A stretch of 64,000 nt of DNA. Source: an uncultured Aquimarina sp. (GTDB taxonomy: Bacteria; Bacteroidota; Bacteroidia; Flavobacteriales; Flavobacteriaceae). A program made the translations under genes and the position numbers. The DNA lies in contig CANMSL010000006.1 in assembly GCA_947500505.1 (NCBI GenBank), positions 1 to 64,000 of the forward strand, given 5' to 3'. Below the pieces are notes generated by a model. The model had not been told where the DNA came from, searched no databases, and worked only from the letters and a program-made list of their open reading frames with translations. Of the stretch, positions 10,326 to 19,550 are shown piece after piece. Within the stretch, counting starts at the first letter, position 1. The number at the start of each line of letters is the position of its first letter.

Positions 10326-10886
10326 ATGAAGACTATAAAATTTAGATTAACCGTAGCTACGGTTTTAATGACTTTTTTATCACTTACTGCGCAAGAGTTT
10401 AAAAAGGAACATCAGCTACAAGAAGATGCGAATGAGTTAAAACAAAAAATGCTAACTAAAGATCCTTCAATTTCAGAATTCTTTGCCAATTCCAAAGGAT
10501 ATGTTATTTTTCCGAAAGTGGGCAAAGGTGGATTTGTTGTAGGAGCCGCTTATGGTAAAGGCGTCGTATACGAAAACAATCAACACATCGGATTCGCCAG
10601 TCTTAAGCAACTGGACATAGGATTGCAAATTGGTGGAAAAACATACGGAGAAATTGTCTTTTTCGAAACAAAAAGAGCATTGAACGAGTTCAAGAACAAT
10701 AACTTTGAGCTTTCTGCACAGATTTCTGCTGTAGCTATTGACGAAGGTGTGGCTAAAAACAAGAAATTTGACGATAACATAGCGGTATTTATTCTTCCGC
10801 AAAAAGGATTAATGGCTGACATATCTATCGGAGGACAACGTTTTGTATTCGAAAATAAAACGGATGCTAGAGTAAGTGATTTTTAG
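10326..10886 (+). CDS. SYLF/Ysc84-domain lipid-binding protein, exported
   Basis: 186 residues with a signal peptide (about 1-22, ..SLTAQ). The remainder is a SYLF domain: KGYVIFPKVGKGGFVVGAAYGKGVVYENNQ, LKQLDIGLQIGGKTYGEIVFFE and GLMADISIGGQRF. Eukaryotic members bind phosphoinositides; the role of bacterial periplasmic members is not established. Single-gene unit ended by a strong terminator. Confidence 0.88.
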   Translation: MKTIKFRLTVATVLMTFLSLTAQEFKKEHQLQEDANELKQKMLTKDPSISEFFANSKGYVIFPKVGKGGFVVGAAYGKGVVYENNQHIGFASLKQLDIGLQIGGKTYGEIVFFETKRALNEFKNNNFELSAQISAVAIDEGVAKNKKFDDNIAVFILPQKGLMADISIGGQRFVFENKTDARVSDF

Positions 10887-10901
10887 AAGTTCTCGATATT
10901 A

Positions 10902-10952
10902 ACAGAAAAGGGCGATGATTTCAAAAGATCATCGCCCTTTTCTGTTTTTTAT
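10902..10952 (+). terminator. rho-independent terminator
   Basis: ACAGAAAAGGGCGATGAT (10902-10919) pairs perfectly over 18 bp with ATCATCGCCCTTTTCTGT (10928-10945), followed by TTTTTT. Confidence 0.95.
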
Positions 10953-11050
10953 AAATTACTATTAATTGGTGCCAAATTATAAAGTGGAACTTTTATTCTT
11001 ACATGTAATGTATCTTAGTCGAATAATTAAAAAATCAATAAGCAACTATT

Positions 11051-12232
11051 ATGAAAAAGCTACTAAGGTTATTATTTATTTTAGGATATATTGCAACATC
11101 ACAAGCTCAATTTATAACTATCTGGGAAACTACTGAACCTGATGAATCAATTTTGATTCCTGTCGATGGTCCGAGTAGTGGTATTAATTATAATGTAGAT
11201 TGGGGTGATGGAACAACAAGTTTAGGGGTAACAGCGAATGCAGGGCATAGTTATGAAAACCCTGGCACTTACACTGTAACCATTACAGGAGACTTCCCTC
11301 AGATTGCCATGATATGGTCATTTGTTGGAAACAGACAAAAACTAAAAAGTATAGAACAATGGGGAGATCAGGAGTGGAGAGCCTTTGACGAAGCTTTCAC
11401 CGGTTGTTTTTACTTAACAGGAAATTTCTCCGATGTCCCAAACGTTTCCAAGGTGGAATTTATGTATCGTGCATTTCGCGATACTTATAATTTTAATGGA
11501 GATATTAGCCAATGGGACACTGGCAATGTAATATCTATGGGCGAGATGTTTAGGAGTGCTTTCAGATTTAATCAAAATATTGGAGGTTGGGATACCAGCA
11601 AAGTAAGGTTTATGGGTGAAATGTTCCAAAATGCAAATGATTTTAATCAAGATATCGGAGGCTGGAATACTAGTAATGTAGAGAGAATGGAAAATATGTT
11701 TAAGGGTGCTGATAACTTTGATCAAGACCTAAGTAGCTGGGATGTTTCCAAAGTAACAGATATGACAGATATATTTTCTGATTCCGGACTTTCTACCCAA
11801 AATTATGACGCTATATTAATAAGCTGGAGCAAGCAAAATGTAAAAAGAAATGTAACCTTTGGAGCCGAAGGCATTTCTTATTGTAGTGATGAAGCTGCAC
11901 AAGCTAGGGCTGATTTAATCGACAATAAAAACTGGACAATAACTGATAGCGGTCAAGATTGTAGTACGCTAAGTACAAATGACTTTATTACAAATGGTGA
12001 GGTAACTATATTCCCAAATCCTACTACTGATCATATAATCATCACTAATATGGATCTTAACAATAGCACAATATTTGTCACAGATGTATTAGGAAAAACA
12101 GTCGCTATCCAAGCTAGTAAAATTAGTGAAAGTAATAATAAAATTGATTTCCCTAACATAGTTTCGGGACTCTATTTTTTGAATATAAAATCGGATAAGG
12201 GTTTCTTTAATTATAAGTTTTTGGTAAAATAA
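11051..12232 (+). CDS. BspA-type leucine-rich repeat surface protein with type A T9SS sorting domain
   Basis: 393 residues: signal peptide (1-19), a PKD-like segment (NVDWGDGTTSLGVTANAGHSYENPGTYTVTIT), then DUF285/BspA repeats of about 26 residues of the form F.G.i..WdtsnV..M..MF..a..FNqdi (about 145-240). The last ~75 residues (TIFPNPTTDHIIITN...VLGKTVA...GLYFLNIKSDKG..NYKFLVK) form the type A CTD used by the type IX secretion system. Such proteins are surface-exposed or secreted and bind proteins or polysaccharides; the target here is unknown. Confidence 0.9.
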   Translation: MKKLLRLLFILGYIATSQAQFITIWETTEPDESILIPVDGPSSGINYNVDWGDGTTSLGVTANAGHSYENPGTYTVTITGDFPQIAMIWSFVGNRQKLKSIEQWGDQEWRAFDEAFTGCFYLTGNFSDVPNVSKVEFMYRAFRDTYNFNGDISQWDTGNVISMGEMFRSAFRFNQNIGGWDTSKVRFMGEMFQNANDFNQDIGGWNTSNVERMENMFKGADNFDQDLSSWDVSKVTDMTDIFSDSGLSTQNYDAILISWSKQNVKRNVTFGAEGISYCSDEAAQARADLIDNKNWTITDSGQDCSTLSTNDFITNGEVTIFPNPTTDHIIITNMDLNNSTIFVTDVLGKTVAIQASKISESNNKIDFPNIVSGLYFLNIKSDKGFFNYKFLVK

Positions 12233-12381
12233 TTATCAATAAATCGTGTAATTTCTACTGAGATTTGAATAAATCAAACTATTACTAAGTTTTTAAAGAC
12301 AGGACTATTTATGATCAGAAGTCGAACTAAATCATTCGGCTTTCATTTTATCTTGTAACGTATTTCAAATATTCAGAATAT

Positions 12382-13458
12382 TTAAAAAACCTCATTAGAT
12401 TCTTTTAACTTTTCTGTATTTTCTGCTAACTGAAGTTCATCAATGATTTTTTGAATATCTCCATTAATAATATTACTTAAATCATACAAAGTAAGCCCAA
12501 TACGGTGATCAGTTACTCGACCTTGTGGATAGTTATAGGTTCTAATCTTTGCAGATCGATCTCCAGAAGAAACCATACTTTTACGCTTTTCAGAATCAGC
12601 TGCTTGTTTTTTAGCTAGTTCTATATCATATAAACGAGAGCGTAGTACTTTTAGTGCTTTTTCAAGGTTTTTATGAGATGATTTCTGATCCTGACAACTC
12701 ACAATCATGCCTGTAGGTTCGTGATGTAACTTAATAGCAGAATAGGTTGTATTTACTGACTGCCCTCCAGGACCTGTAGACGTAGTTCTTTCTATTCGAA
12801 CTTCTGTCATATCAAGCTCTACATCAAACTCCTCAGCTTCTGGTAATACCATTACAGTTGCTGCACTGGTATGCACTCGACCTTGCGTTTCAGTTTGTGG
12901 CACACGCTGTACACGGTGTACTCCAGCTTCGAATTTCATGGTTCCGTATGCATCCTCACCATTAACTTCGAAAATAATTTCTTTATAACCACCACTGGTA
13001 CCTTCACTAAGGTCCACAACACTTGTACTCCATCCTTTACCTTCGCAATATTTAGTATACATCCTAAATAAATCTCCTGCAAAAATACTGGCTTCATCCC
13101 CTCCTGTTCCAGCACGAATCTCAACCACACAGTTTTTAGCATCTTCCGGATCCTTGGGCACTAACATATATCGTATCTTCTCTTCTAATGCAGGTAGTTC
13201 TTCTTTAGCTTCTTCTAATTGCATCTTAGCCATTTCTACCATTTCTGGATCACTACCATCAGCAATAATTTCTTCTGCCTCATTTTTATTATCCATCAGC
13301 TCAATATAACGATCCCTCTCATCCATTAATGCCTTAAGATCTTTATACTCTTTATTGAGTTTTATATACCTCTTTTGATCAGCAATTATATCCGGTTGAA
13401 TGATCAAATCATTTACCTCATCAAATCGTTGCTTTACAATATTTAATTTATCAATCAT
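12382..13458 (-). CDS. prfA: peptide chain release factor 1
   Basis: 358 residues, normal for RF1. The GGQ peptidyl-hydrolysis motif lies in [19 protein letters not shown] at about residue 230. The codon-recognition PxT tripeptide is seen as PQT in [20 protein letters not shown]; this together with the [18 protein letters not shown] block identifies RF1 rather than RF2. Releases nascent chains at UAA and UAG. Confidence 0.97.
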   Translation of the reverse strand: MIDKLNIVKQRFDEVNDLIIQPDIIADQKRYIKLNKEYKDLKALMDERDRYIELMDNKNEAEEIIADGSDPEMVEMAKMQLEEAKEELPALEEKIRYMLVPKDPEDAKNCVVEIRAGTGGDEASIFAGDLFRMYTKYCEGKGWSTSVVDLSEGTSGGYKEIIFEVNGEDAYGTMKFEAGVHRVQRVPQTETQGRVHTSAATVMVLPEAEEFDVELDMTEVRIERTTSTGPGGQSVNTTYSAIKLHHEPTGMIVSCQDQKSSHKNLEKALKVLRSRLYDIELAKKQAADSEKRKSMVSSGDRSAKIRTYNYPQGRVTDHRIGLTLYDLSNIINGDIQKIIDELQLAENTEKLKESNEVF

Positions 13459-13580
13459 AGTTGTATCTATCCTGTACGTGGAATGTACAAAAGTACGTTT
13501 TTTTGTGTAAAGGTCATATCACCTTTTAATATTCTAAAGCAGAATTAATAATCTAAAAAAGTTGTATTTTTACTCGTGAA

Positions 13581-13952
13581 ATGTCAAATCATTCTCCTAC
13601 ATATAATAACAAACTGATTGCAAGTTGGTTCATCACACTTCTACTTTTCTTAGGTATTGGTGGTTACACGAACTATACTCAACCGGTTTCTTACAAGGAA
13701 AGCATTGAACTAGTTATTTCTGAGGCTAGAAGCAAGACCAAAACCTTATCATTTGCAGAAGCAAAATATCCAAAAGAACGTTTTGATCATGCCATAAATC
13801 TTAAGCTACTATCAAAACACCATAGTAGCATTTCTTTAATTAAGAATAGAGAGTTAGAAAAACCCTTCTCTTTAAAGTTTATTACATATAAGACATTCCT
13901 TTCCAGAAGTAATACCTACACTACCAAAGAAGATCCATTTCATATAGGATAA
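13581..13952 (+). CDS. small membrane-anchored hypothetical protein
   Basis: 123 residues, not recognised. One hydrophobic helix (about 12-29, LIASWFITLLLFLGIGGY) is followed by a basic, mostly polar domain. The start chosen is the ATG at 13581, giving MSNHSPTYNNKLIASW. It is divergent from prfA. Codon use looks ordinary for the region, which favours a real gene. Confidence 0.55.
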   Translation: MSNHSPTYNNKLIASWFITLLLFLGIGGYTNYTQPVSYKESIELVISEARSKTKTLSFAEAKYPKERFDHAINLKLLSKHHSSISLIKNRELEKPFSLKFITYKTFLSRSNTYTTKEDPFHIG

Positions 13953-14039
13953 CATTTTAATTTCAGGCTTTCTAGCCAATTCTAAAAAAAATTCTAATAC
14001 TGCTATTTCGATCTATAGCGGTTTTTTACTATTTCCAAA

Positions 14040-14237
14040 ATGAAAAGATTTAAAAAAATTATTAGACGTATTATCTTACTCATGTTTATAATTATGGTTG
14101 CAATGATTCCTGTACCCATTTTTTTTCAGAAAAAAGAAGGAAAATTTAATGATGACAACACTATAGAACTTTTAGAAACTAAAGAAGAAGACACTGAAAC
14201 GAAAACTGTTCAGTTCAATGACGAACTAGGATCATAA
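14040..14237 (+). CDS. small single-pass membrane protein
   Basis: 65 residues: a very basic N-terminus (MKRFKKIIRRI), one hydrophobic helix (about 12-29), then an acidic tail rich in Glu and Asp. Not recognised. It lies between the preceding small protein and msrA in the same direction. Confidence 0.5.
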   Translation: MKRFKKIIRRIILLMFIIMVAMIPVPIFFQKKEGKFNDDNTIELLETKEEDTETKTVQFNDELGS

Positions 14238-14270
14238 TAACATCTTTCTTGCAGATAAATTATCAAAATA

Positions 14271-14320
14271 TCGAAAATCTGAAAAACTTCTAAAAGAGAT
14301 TTTTCAGGTTTTCGAAATAA
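14271..14320 (+). terminator. hairpin, probable terminator before msrA
   Basis: TCGAAAATCTGAAAAA (14271-14286) pairs with TTTTTCAGGTTTTCGA (14300-14315), one G-T pair. The T-rich 3' arm could terminate the upstream small-protein transcript; no long T-run follows. Confidence 0.55.
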
Positions 14321-14359
14321 TCCATAAGGATTCATTATAATTTACGACATTTATACATT

Positions 14360-14851
14360 ATGAGTACTATACGAATAGGTCTGGGCGGAGGATGTCATTG
14401 GTGTACTGAGGCAGTGTTTCAATCTCTAAAAGGAGTAATCAACGTAGAGCAAGGTTATATTTCAAGTATTGGGAAAAACAATACTTTTTCGGAAGCCGTA
14501 ATTGTGTCTTATGATCCAGAAATGATAGTGCTAAAGGATTTGATAGAGATCCATTTGCATACTCATAAAAGCACATCTGATCATAGTTTTAGAGAAAAGT
14601 ATCGAAGTGCTATCTACTATTTTGACATTCATCAGAAATCTGCCAGTGAAAACTACCTAAAGAATCTCAATAAAGATTTTGAAAATAAATTAATTACAAA
14701 AGTTTTGGAATTTAACAAATTCAAATCATCCAGAAAAGAACTTTTAGATTACTACAAAACAAATCCAGAAAGACCCTTTTGTAAACGATACATACATCCC
14801 AAACTTGATTTGCTTAGAGAAAAATATAGCGAAAAAATGAATTTAAAATAA
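14360..14851 (+). CDS. msrA: peptide methionine-S-sulfoxide reductase, MsrA family
   Basis: Reduces the S-epimer of methionine sulfoxide in oxidised proteins. 163 residues. The active-site motif appears as GGGCHWCTEAVF (nucleophile Cys12), where most MsrA have GCFWC. The YRSAIYYFDIHQK segment matches the family substrate pocket. Shorter than typical MsrA at the C-terminus. The F-to-H change next to the catalytic Cys is a recurrent variant in Bacteroidota as far as I recall. Confidence 0.85.
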   Translation: MSTIRIGLGGGCHWCTEAVFQSLKGVINVEQGYISSIGKNNTFSEAVIVSYDPEMIVLKDLIEIHLHTHKSTSDHSFREKYRSAIYYFDIHQKSASENYLKNLNKDFENKLITKVLEFNKFKSSRKELLDYYKTNPERPFCKRYIHPKLDLLREKYSEKMNLK

Positions 14852-14877
14852 TCTTTATATACTGATTGGCCTGCATC

Positions 14878-16059
14878 TTAGTGATACGTATAAGTTCCAA
14901 ATTCACTATTGATAGTAAGTTTCTTTTTGTCAGCATTTTCGACATGGCCAACAATTTTAGCCTCCACATCAAAACTTTTGGAAATTGAAATAACCTCCTC
15001 TGCAATCTCTGGAGAGACATACAATTCCATACGATGTCCCATATTAAAAACCTGATACATTTCTTTCCAATCAGTACCGGAGTTTTCCTGAATCAATTGA
15101 AATAAAGGAGGGACCTCAAATAAATTATCCTTAATAATATGGAGATTATCCACAAAGTGCAAAATCTTCGTTTGTGCTCCACCACTGCAATGCACCATTC
15201 CGTGGATAGTCTCACTATCAAACTTAGATAATATTTTTTTTATAATAGGTGCATAGGTTCTGGTTGGAGACAATACTAATTTACCTGCGTCAATGGGAGA
15301 ATTCTCAACCTTATCGGTAAGATTAGTTTTACCCGAATATACCAGATCCGAAGGTACAGCAGCGTCAAAACTTTCTGGATATTTTTCTGCTAGTATTTTA
15401 TGAAATACATCGTGTCGTGCAGAGGTAAGACCATTACTACCCATGCCTCCATTATATTCTTTTTCGTAGGTAGCCTGACCAAAAGAAGCTAAACCTACAA
15501 TAACATCTCCATCTTTTATATTGGCATTATCAATAACATCGCTACGTTTCATACGTGCAGTTACCGTAGAATCTACAATAATGGTTCTCACTAAATCCCC
15601 AACATCTGCAGTTTCACCGCCCGTAGAATGAATGGTAACCCCAAAACTTTTTAATTCTTCTAATAACTCTTCTGTACCATTGATAATAGCAGAAATCACT
15701 TCCCCAGGAATCAGATTTTTATTTCTTCCTATGGTAGATGACAGCATAATATTATCTGTAGCCCCAACACACAACAGATCATCAATATTCATTATTAGTG
15801 CGTCTTGAGCAATTCCTTTCCAAACAGAAATATCACCTGTTTCTTTCCAATACATATAGGCAAGAGAAGATTTAGTTCCTGCTCCATCCGCATGCATTAT
15901 CAGACAATAATCCTCATCACCTGTAAGATGATCCGGAACTATTTTACAAAATGCTTTTGGAAAAAGACCTTTATCAATATTCTTGATAGCGCTGTGAACA
16001 TCTTCTTTTGATGCCGAAACTCCACGTTGAGCGTATCGCTTACTTACTTCTTGACTCAT
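14878..16059 (-). CDS. purM: phosphoribosylformylglycinamidine cyclo-ligase (AIR synthetase)
   Basis: ATP-dependent closure of the imidazole ring in purine synthesis (FGAM to AIR). 393 residues, longer than the enterobacterial enzyme but usual for Bacteroidota. Seen: YAQRGVSASKEDVHSAI, DGAGTKSSLAYMY, the DALIMNIDDLLCVGA phosphate-binding region, STGGETADVGD and HCSGGAQTKILHF. Stop is 27 bp from the msrA stop (convergent). Confidence 0.92.
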   Translation of the reverse strand: MSQEVSKRYAQRGVSASKEDVHSAIKNIDKGLFPKAFCKIVPDHLTGDEDYCLIMHADGAGTKSSLAYMYWKETGDISVWKGIAQDALIMNIDDLLCVGATDNIMLSSTIGRNKNLIPGEVISAIINGTEELLEELKSFGVTIHSTGGETADVGDLVRTIIVDSTVTARMKRSDVIDNANIKDGDVIVGLASFGQATYEKEYNGGMGSNGLTSARHDVFHKILAEKYPESFDAAVPSDLVYSGKTNLTDKVENSPIDAGKLVLSPTRTYAPIIKKILSKFDSETIHGMVHCSGGAQTKILHFVDNLHIIKDNLFEVPPLFQLIQENSGTDWKEMYQVFNMGHRMELYVSPEIAEEVISISKSFDVEAKIVGHVENADKKKLTINSEFGTYTYH

Positions 16060-16136
16060 TATGATTATATTATACCAATAGTAAGGCGCAAAGATAATTC
16101 AATTTCAGAATTTAGAATTCAGAATTCAGAATTATC

Positions 16137-17627
16137 TTATTCCCAATCAGCCATAAATGCATTTTGAATCAGATCTGCTCTGTTGGCAATCTCTAAAATT
16201 GACATAGTTTGTATATTTCTTTGTGAAATCCCATCATTAGAAGTATTAACAAAGATTACAGCAGCTTCATTTGGTGAAAAACGTGCATCCAGATCATTCG
16301 TTCCTGCGGGCTTTTCTATAGAGATATCTAAACTAGAGCTATCACTAAAACTATAAACAAACAAATGAGAGTCTAATTGTCTATACTCACTACTTTCGAA
16401 ACCTGAAACATCTCGGCAGTACAAAAGTCTATTACCATCAACTGAAAGATTTATACTTCCTGCTGCGCCAGAGGTGCCTGACAACACTGTGCTCAGCAAA
16501 GTTCCTGATGAATTAATGGTAAAAATCTCTACCTCATACCCATCTAGATTGTTTGTTTTCAGTGCTATCACATCATTAGTGTCATTAGTATCTACTTCGG
16601 AAATAAGTCTGCCATTTGTTGTTTGATATATCAGGTTCAGACCGCTTCCGTCGGTATTGATGCTATATAATTTGTCCTGGCTAGGAAACAGCAATTTTGC
16701 TCCACTATCAAACCAGGAAAAATCGATTTCCCCCAAATCGAAGCCAGCTACAGAAATCTGAGAAGTTACCTGTGCAACTTGAGAACCATCTTCGTTCATG
16801 GTAAACAAATGTGTTTGTGAACCAACAGATTGCAGAAAGGCAATTTTGCCGGTTCCTACATTACGTCTTGGCCTAAAGCTGTTTTTTGTTTCTGAGGTAA
16901 GCTGAATCTCGGTTCCTCCCTGTTCATTAGCAGAATAAATAACACTATTGCCTGCTATTGATCTTGCAAAAATAATTCGATTATTTGGTGGGCTCATCGT
17001 TTCGAAAGCAAAAGTACTGCTATTCACTAGATCATTTATTCCATCATTACTACCTATCTGCCAAAAATATTTCACTTTATAAGAAAGATTAGTCAGTGTA
17101 TATGTTGTATCAGTAATATTTTCAAAAACTTCTACATCAGAATTTTCATCATTACGCAAGGTTACCGTATATGTAAGTGTATCATCATCGGGATCACTAC
17201 CGGTCCAAACCAATCTCACCTCTAGTGGTTGATCCACAGAATTGTCTGCTGGTGAATCCAAAACTGCTGCATTGGGCGGTCGGTTGCCAGCTGTCTCAAC
17301 ATCCATTTCGAAAACTATTTCCAGTTCTCTATCAGCTATTATAGAAATTGCCTCAAACTGAGCTAACAATCCTTCTCTCTGTGCCGAAAGTGAGTAATCT
17401 CCCGAAGGAATATTCTCAATCAAATATTCGCCATTTGCATCGGTAAAAACTGTACTGGAGGAAGGATTCGTGGATATTTTTACATTTTCCAAAGGTTCAT
17501 TAGTTCCCACAGCAACAACTCTTCCTTTTACTGCTCCCAAACCTTCCAGATCTATTGTATCCTCACTACAGGATATCATCATTATTATGACAAAAACTGA
17601 TACTGCTTTTATAAAATATTTTTTCAT
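16137..17627 (-). CDS. lipoprotein with carboxypeptidase-regulatory-like, FN3-like and TolB-like regions; last gene of the curli operon
   Basis: I place the start at the ATG at 17627 (MKKYFIKAVSVFVIIMMISCSEDTIDLEG), 13 bp after the csgG stop; it gives a good lipoprotein signal with lipobox ISC. The upstream ATG at 17669 would overlap csgG. Following the signal: a CarboxypepD_reg-like domain (GRVVAVGTNEPLENVKI...ANGEYLIENIPSGDYSL), an FN3-like domain (RPPNAAVLDSPADNSV...YFWQIGSNDGIN), and a PD40/TolB-type propeller (NRIIFARSIAGNSVIYSANEQGGTEIQLTSE... DARFSPNEAAVIF). Probably surface or periplasmic, and by position linked to curli assembly; no direct evidence for a role. Confidence 0.8.
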   Translation of the reverse strand: MKKYFIKAVSVFVIIMMISCSEDTIDLEGLGAVKGRVVAVGTNEPLENVKISTNPSSSTVFTDANGEYLIENIPSGDYSLSAQREGLLAQFEAISIIADRELEIVFEMDVETAGNRPPNAAVLDSPADNSVDQPLEVRLVWTGSDPDDDTLTYTVTLRNDENSDVEVFENITDTTYTLTNLSYKVKYFWQIGSNDGINDLVNSSTFAFETMSPPNNRIIFARSIAGNSVIYSANEQGGTEIQLTSETKNSFRPRRNVGTGKIAFLQSVGSQTHLFTMNEDGSQVAQVTSQISVAGFDLGEIDFSWFDSGAKLLFPSQDKLYSINTDGSGLNLIYQTTNGRLISEVDTNDTNDVIALKTNNLDGYEVEIFTINSSGTLLSTVLSGTSGAAGSINLSVDGNRLLYCRDVSGFESSEYRQLDSHLFVYSFSDSSSLDISIEKPAGTNDLDARFSPNEAAVIFVNTSNDGISQRNIQTMSILEIANRADLIQNAFMADWE

Positions 17628-17640
17628 TATCACTAGGGGT

Positions 17641-19116
17641 TTATCCTTTAGGATCATCACTGTTTTCAATTACTTTACGATTTCTTTTTTTTAACTTTAT
17701 GAGCTCTTTATCTTCTTTACGTTTTTGTTTTCGAAGGGCTTTGTCCATTTTTAAAGGATTCTTAAAATACCAGTTTACACCTAAGGAAAAATTGAAATAT
17801 TGATCATCTCGTTTACCCTGCGTAATATTATCCAGTTTATCCCCTAACACAAGATTATGCGTTGCATTAAGAGAGACCCCAATTTGATCTGAAACCAAAT
17901 ACTCTACGCCTCCCCCATACTGAAATTTGAAAAACGTTCTGTCAAAATCATCGCTATTTACTGTTCCCATTCCGCCAAAGAAATAGGGCGTTAATTTTTC
18001 AAAAGGTAACAATATTAATTCTGCATTTACATCTATAGCATTAAATCCTTCTGAAAAAGCACCTTCATTTCTTAGCTCAAATTTACTAAGACTAGCATTG
18101 GCGTTAAGGTACGGGTTAAAATACCACTTACCCCCTAATCTAGCGGAATACGACAAATCCGCATTATTATAATCACCACTTATCAATGCTAATCCGCCAT
18201 TGGCAAAAACGGCTTTTTTACCACGTCTTTCTTTAAAATAGCGTTCATACAATCCCGTATTTTGTGCTTCATTTTTCTCTGAATTATAGTCAGCAACCAA
18301 TGCTTGTATTTTTTCCGGTGCTTCTTTAGAACCCCATAATTTGTCTTCTATACCTTCAATAATCAGGGCTTCTACTGCCTTTTCTATTGCTTCAGAAACC
18401 GCTATCTGACCTGGTTCATTCTTGGTAAAACCGGTTTCAGCTTCTAACAGTCTACTGAATTTGACATATCTAAAAAAACTAGCATCCAGTGCTTGGGACA
18501 ATATGGTTTTAGAAACATAAACTGTTTTTAAAATTTTACCATTTGATGTGGATACAGCTCTTAAATACACCGTAATTCTATCTTGTCTGTACTGGGTGGA
18601 ACCTCCAACGCCAAAATATCGGGCTCCTAATCCTCCGGTAATGATGTTCGTATCATACGAAACTATTCCTCCTTCCAGAATGATTCCAGCATATAGCAAT
18701 GGTGGTAATTGGGGTTCGTTTGAATTTTTATTTTTTCTGTATTCTTTTCGGGTAGAGCGTATGATATTTCGTTCGTTTAACAGGTTACTAAGATTCTCTC
18801 TCTCAATCGGTACAAACCATTTGGAATCTTCAAGCGCTTTAACCAAAATAGTAGTGGCACCTTGGGTGACAGCTGTACTAAAAGTGCTACCGGCTTCTGT
18901 TGGTTTATATTGACCCGTTTGATCTCTGAATTTGTAAACCCCAACGACCACTGGTTCTGTTGGTAGAGGAAATTCTCTTAAAGTCCGAGTAAATTTTGTG
19001 TCTTCACCTATTCGAGCTTGTTCTATGGATATAGGCTGATTAAAATAAGCGCCACATCCAGACAATATTATCGTACAAGAAATTACTAGAATTACTTGAT
19101 AAAACTTTTGATGCAT
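17641..19116 (-). CDS. csgG: curli secretion channel CsgG with C-terminal outer-membrane barrel extension
   Basis: 491 residues against about 277 in E. coli. Lipobox LSGCGAYFNQP at residues 18-22, then a CsgG domain (VVVGVYKFRDQTGQYKPTEAGSTFSTAVTQGATTILVKALEDSKWFVPIERENL). From about residue 300 the sequence becomes a separate beta-barrel-like domain (FANGGLALISGDYNNADLSYSARLGGKWYFNPYLNANASL ... YFNFSLGVNWYF) and ends in a basic Lys/Arg-rich tail. CsgG forms the nonameric outer-membrane pore for curlins; the fused barrel-like part is typical of Bacteroidota. Start six bases downstream of csgF. Confidence 0.9.
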   Translation of the reverse strand: MHQKFYQVILVISCTIILSGCGAYFNQPISIEQARIGEDTKFTRTLREFPLPTEPVVVGVYKFRDQTGQYKPTEAGSTFSTAVTQGATTILVKALEDSKWFVPIERENLSNLLNERNIIRSTRKEYRKNKNSNEPQLPPLLYAGIILEGGIVSYDTNIITGGLGARYFGVGGSTQYRQDRITVYLRAVSTSNGKILKTVYVSKTILSQALDASFFRYVKFSRLLEAETGFTKNEPGQIAVSEAIEKAVEALIIEGIEDKLWGSKEAPEKIQALVADYNSEKNEAQNTGLYERYFKERRGKKAVFANGGLALISGDYNNADLSYSARLGGKWYFNPYLNANASLSKFELRNEGAFSEGFNAIDVNAELILLPFEKLTPYFFGGMGTVNSDDFDRTFFKFQYGGGVEYLVSDQIGVSLNATHNLVLGDKLDNITQGKRDDQYFNFSLGVNWYFKNPLKMDKALRKQKRKEDKELIKLKKRNRKVIENSDDPKG

Positions 19117-19122
19117 TAAAAA

Positions 19123-19530
19123 TTAATTAGGAATTATTACTTGAGATTGATCTCCTGTACTGGTATCCAAAATATTAATTACCAATCCTTCTCCGGAAGG
19201 AAAAATCTCTATAAACAATGTTCCAAAACTAAAAGTCCCTTCTGTAAGACCTTCCTGTCCGAATTGTTCATTAAATAAAGTTCTGGATATTTGACTCAGC
19301 AATTGATTATTCAGACTTTCTGTAAATCTTTCAAGTTCTGATCTGTCATCTGCATTTGGATCATTATCCTCGGTAAAAGTATTCTGAGCTTCTGCAGAAC
19401 TTAACAACCATTGATAATTGAAAGTGTCACCACCAAAAGCAGGATTCTTAGGCCTATATACTAAATCTTGTCCAAAGCTAAACTGAAATACTGAAAAACC
19501 CAGTATAACTGTTATTATGATTGACTTCAT
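19123..19530 (-). CDS. csgF: curli assembly factor CsgF
   Basis: 135 residues with signal peptide (..FSFGQ). The mature start DLVYRPKNPAFGGDTFNYQWLLSSAEAQN is the CsgF signature (NP.FGG....W....A..Q), the region that in E. coli inserts into the CsgG pore to couple secretion to nucleation. Located between csgE and csgG, as expected for a type VIII secretion operon. Confidence 0.93.
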   Translation of the reverse strand: MKSIIITVILGFSVFQFSFGQDLVYRPKNPAFGGDTFNYQWLLSSAEAQNTFTEDNDPNADDRSELERFTESLNNQLLSQISRTLFNEQFGQEGLTEGTFSFGTLFIEIFPSGEGLVINILDTSTGDQSQVIIPN

Positions 19531-19550
19531 TTGTTTTTTTGAATAAGTAA

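Noticed and set aside
17628..17669. Start of the TolB-like lipoprotein at 17669
   Set aside because: It would overlap csgG by 29 bp and bury the lipoprotein signal; the ATG at 17627 gives a proper signal peptide.
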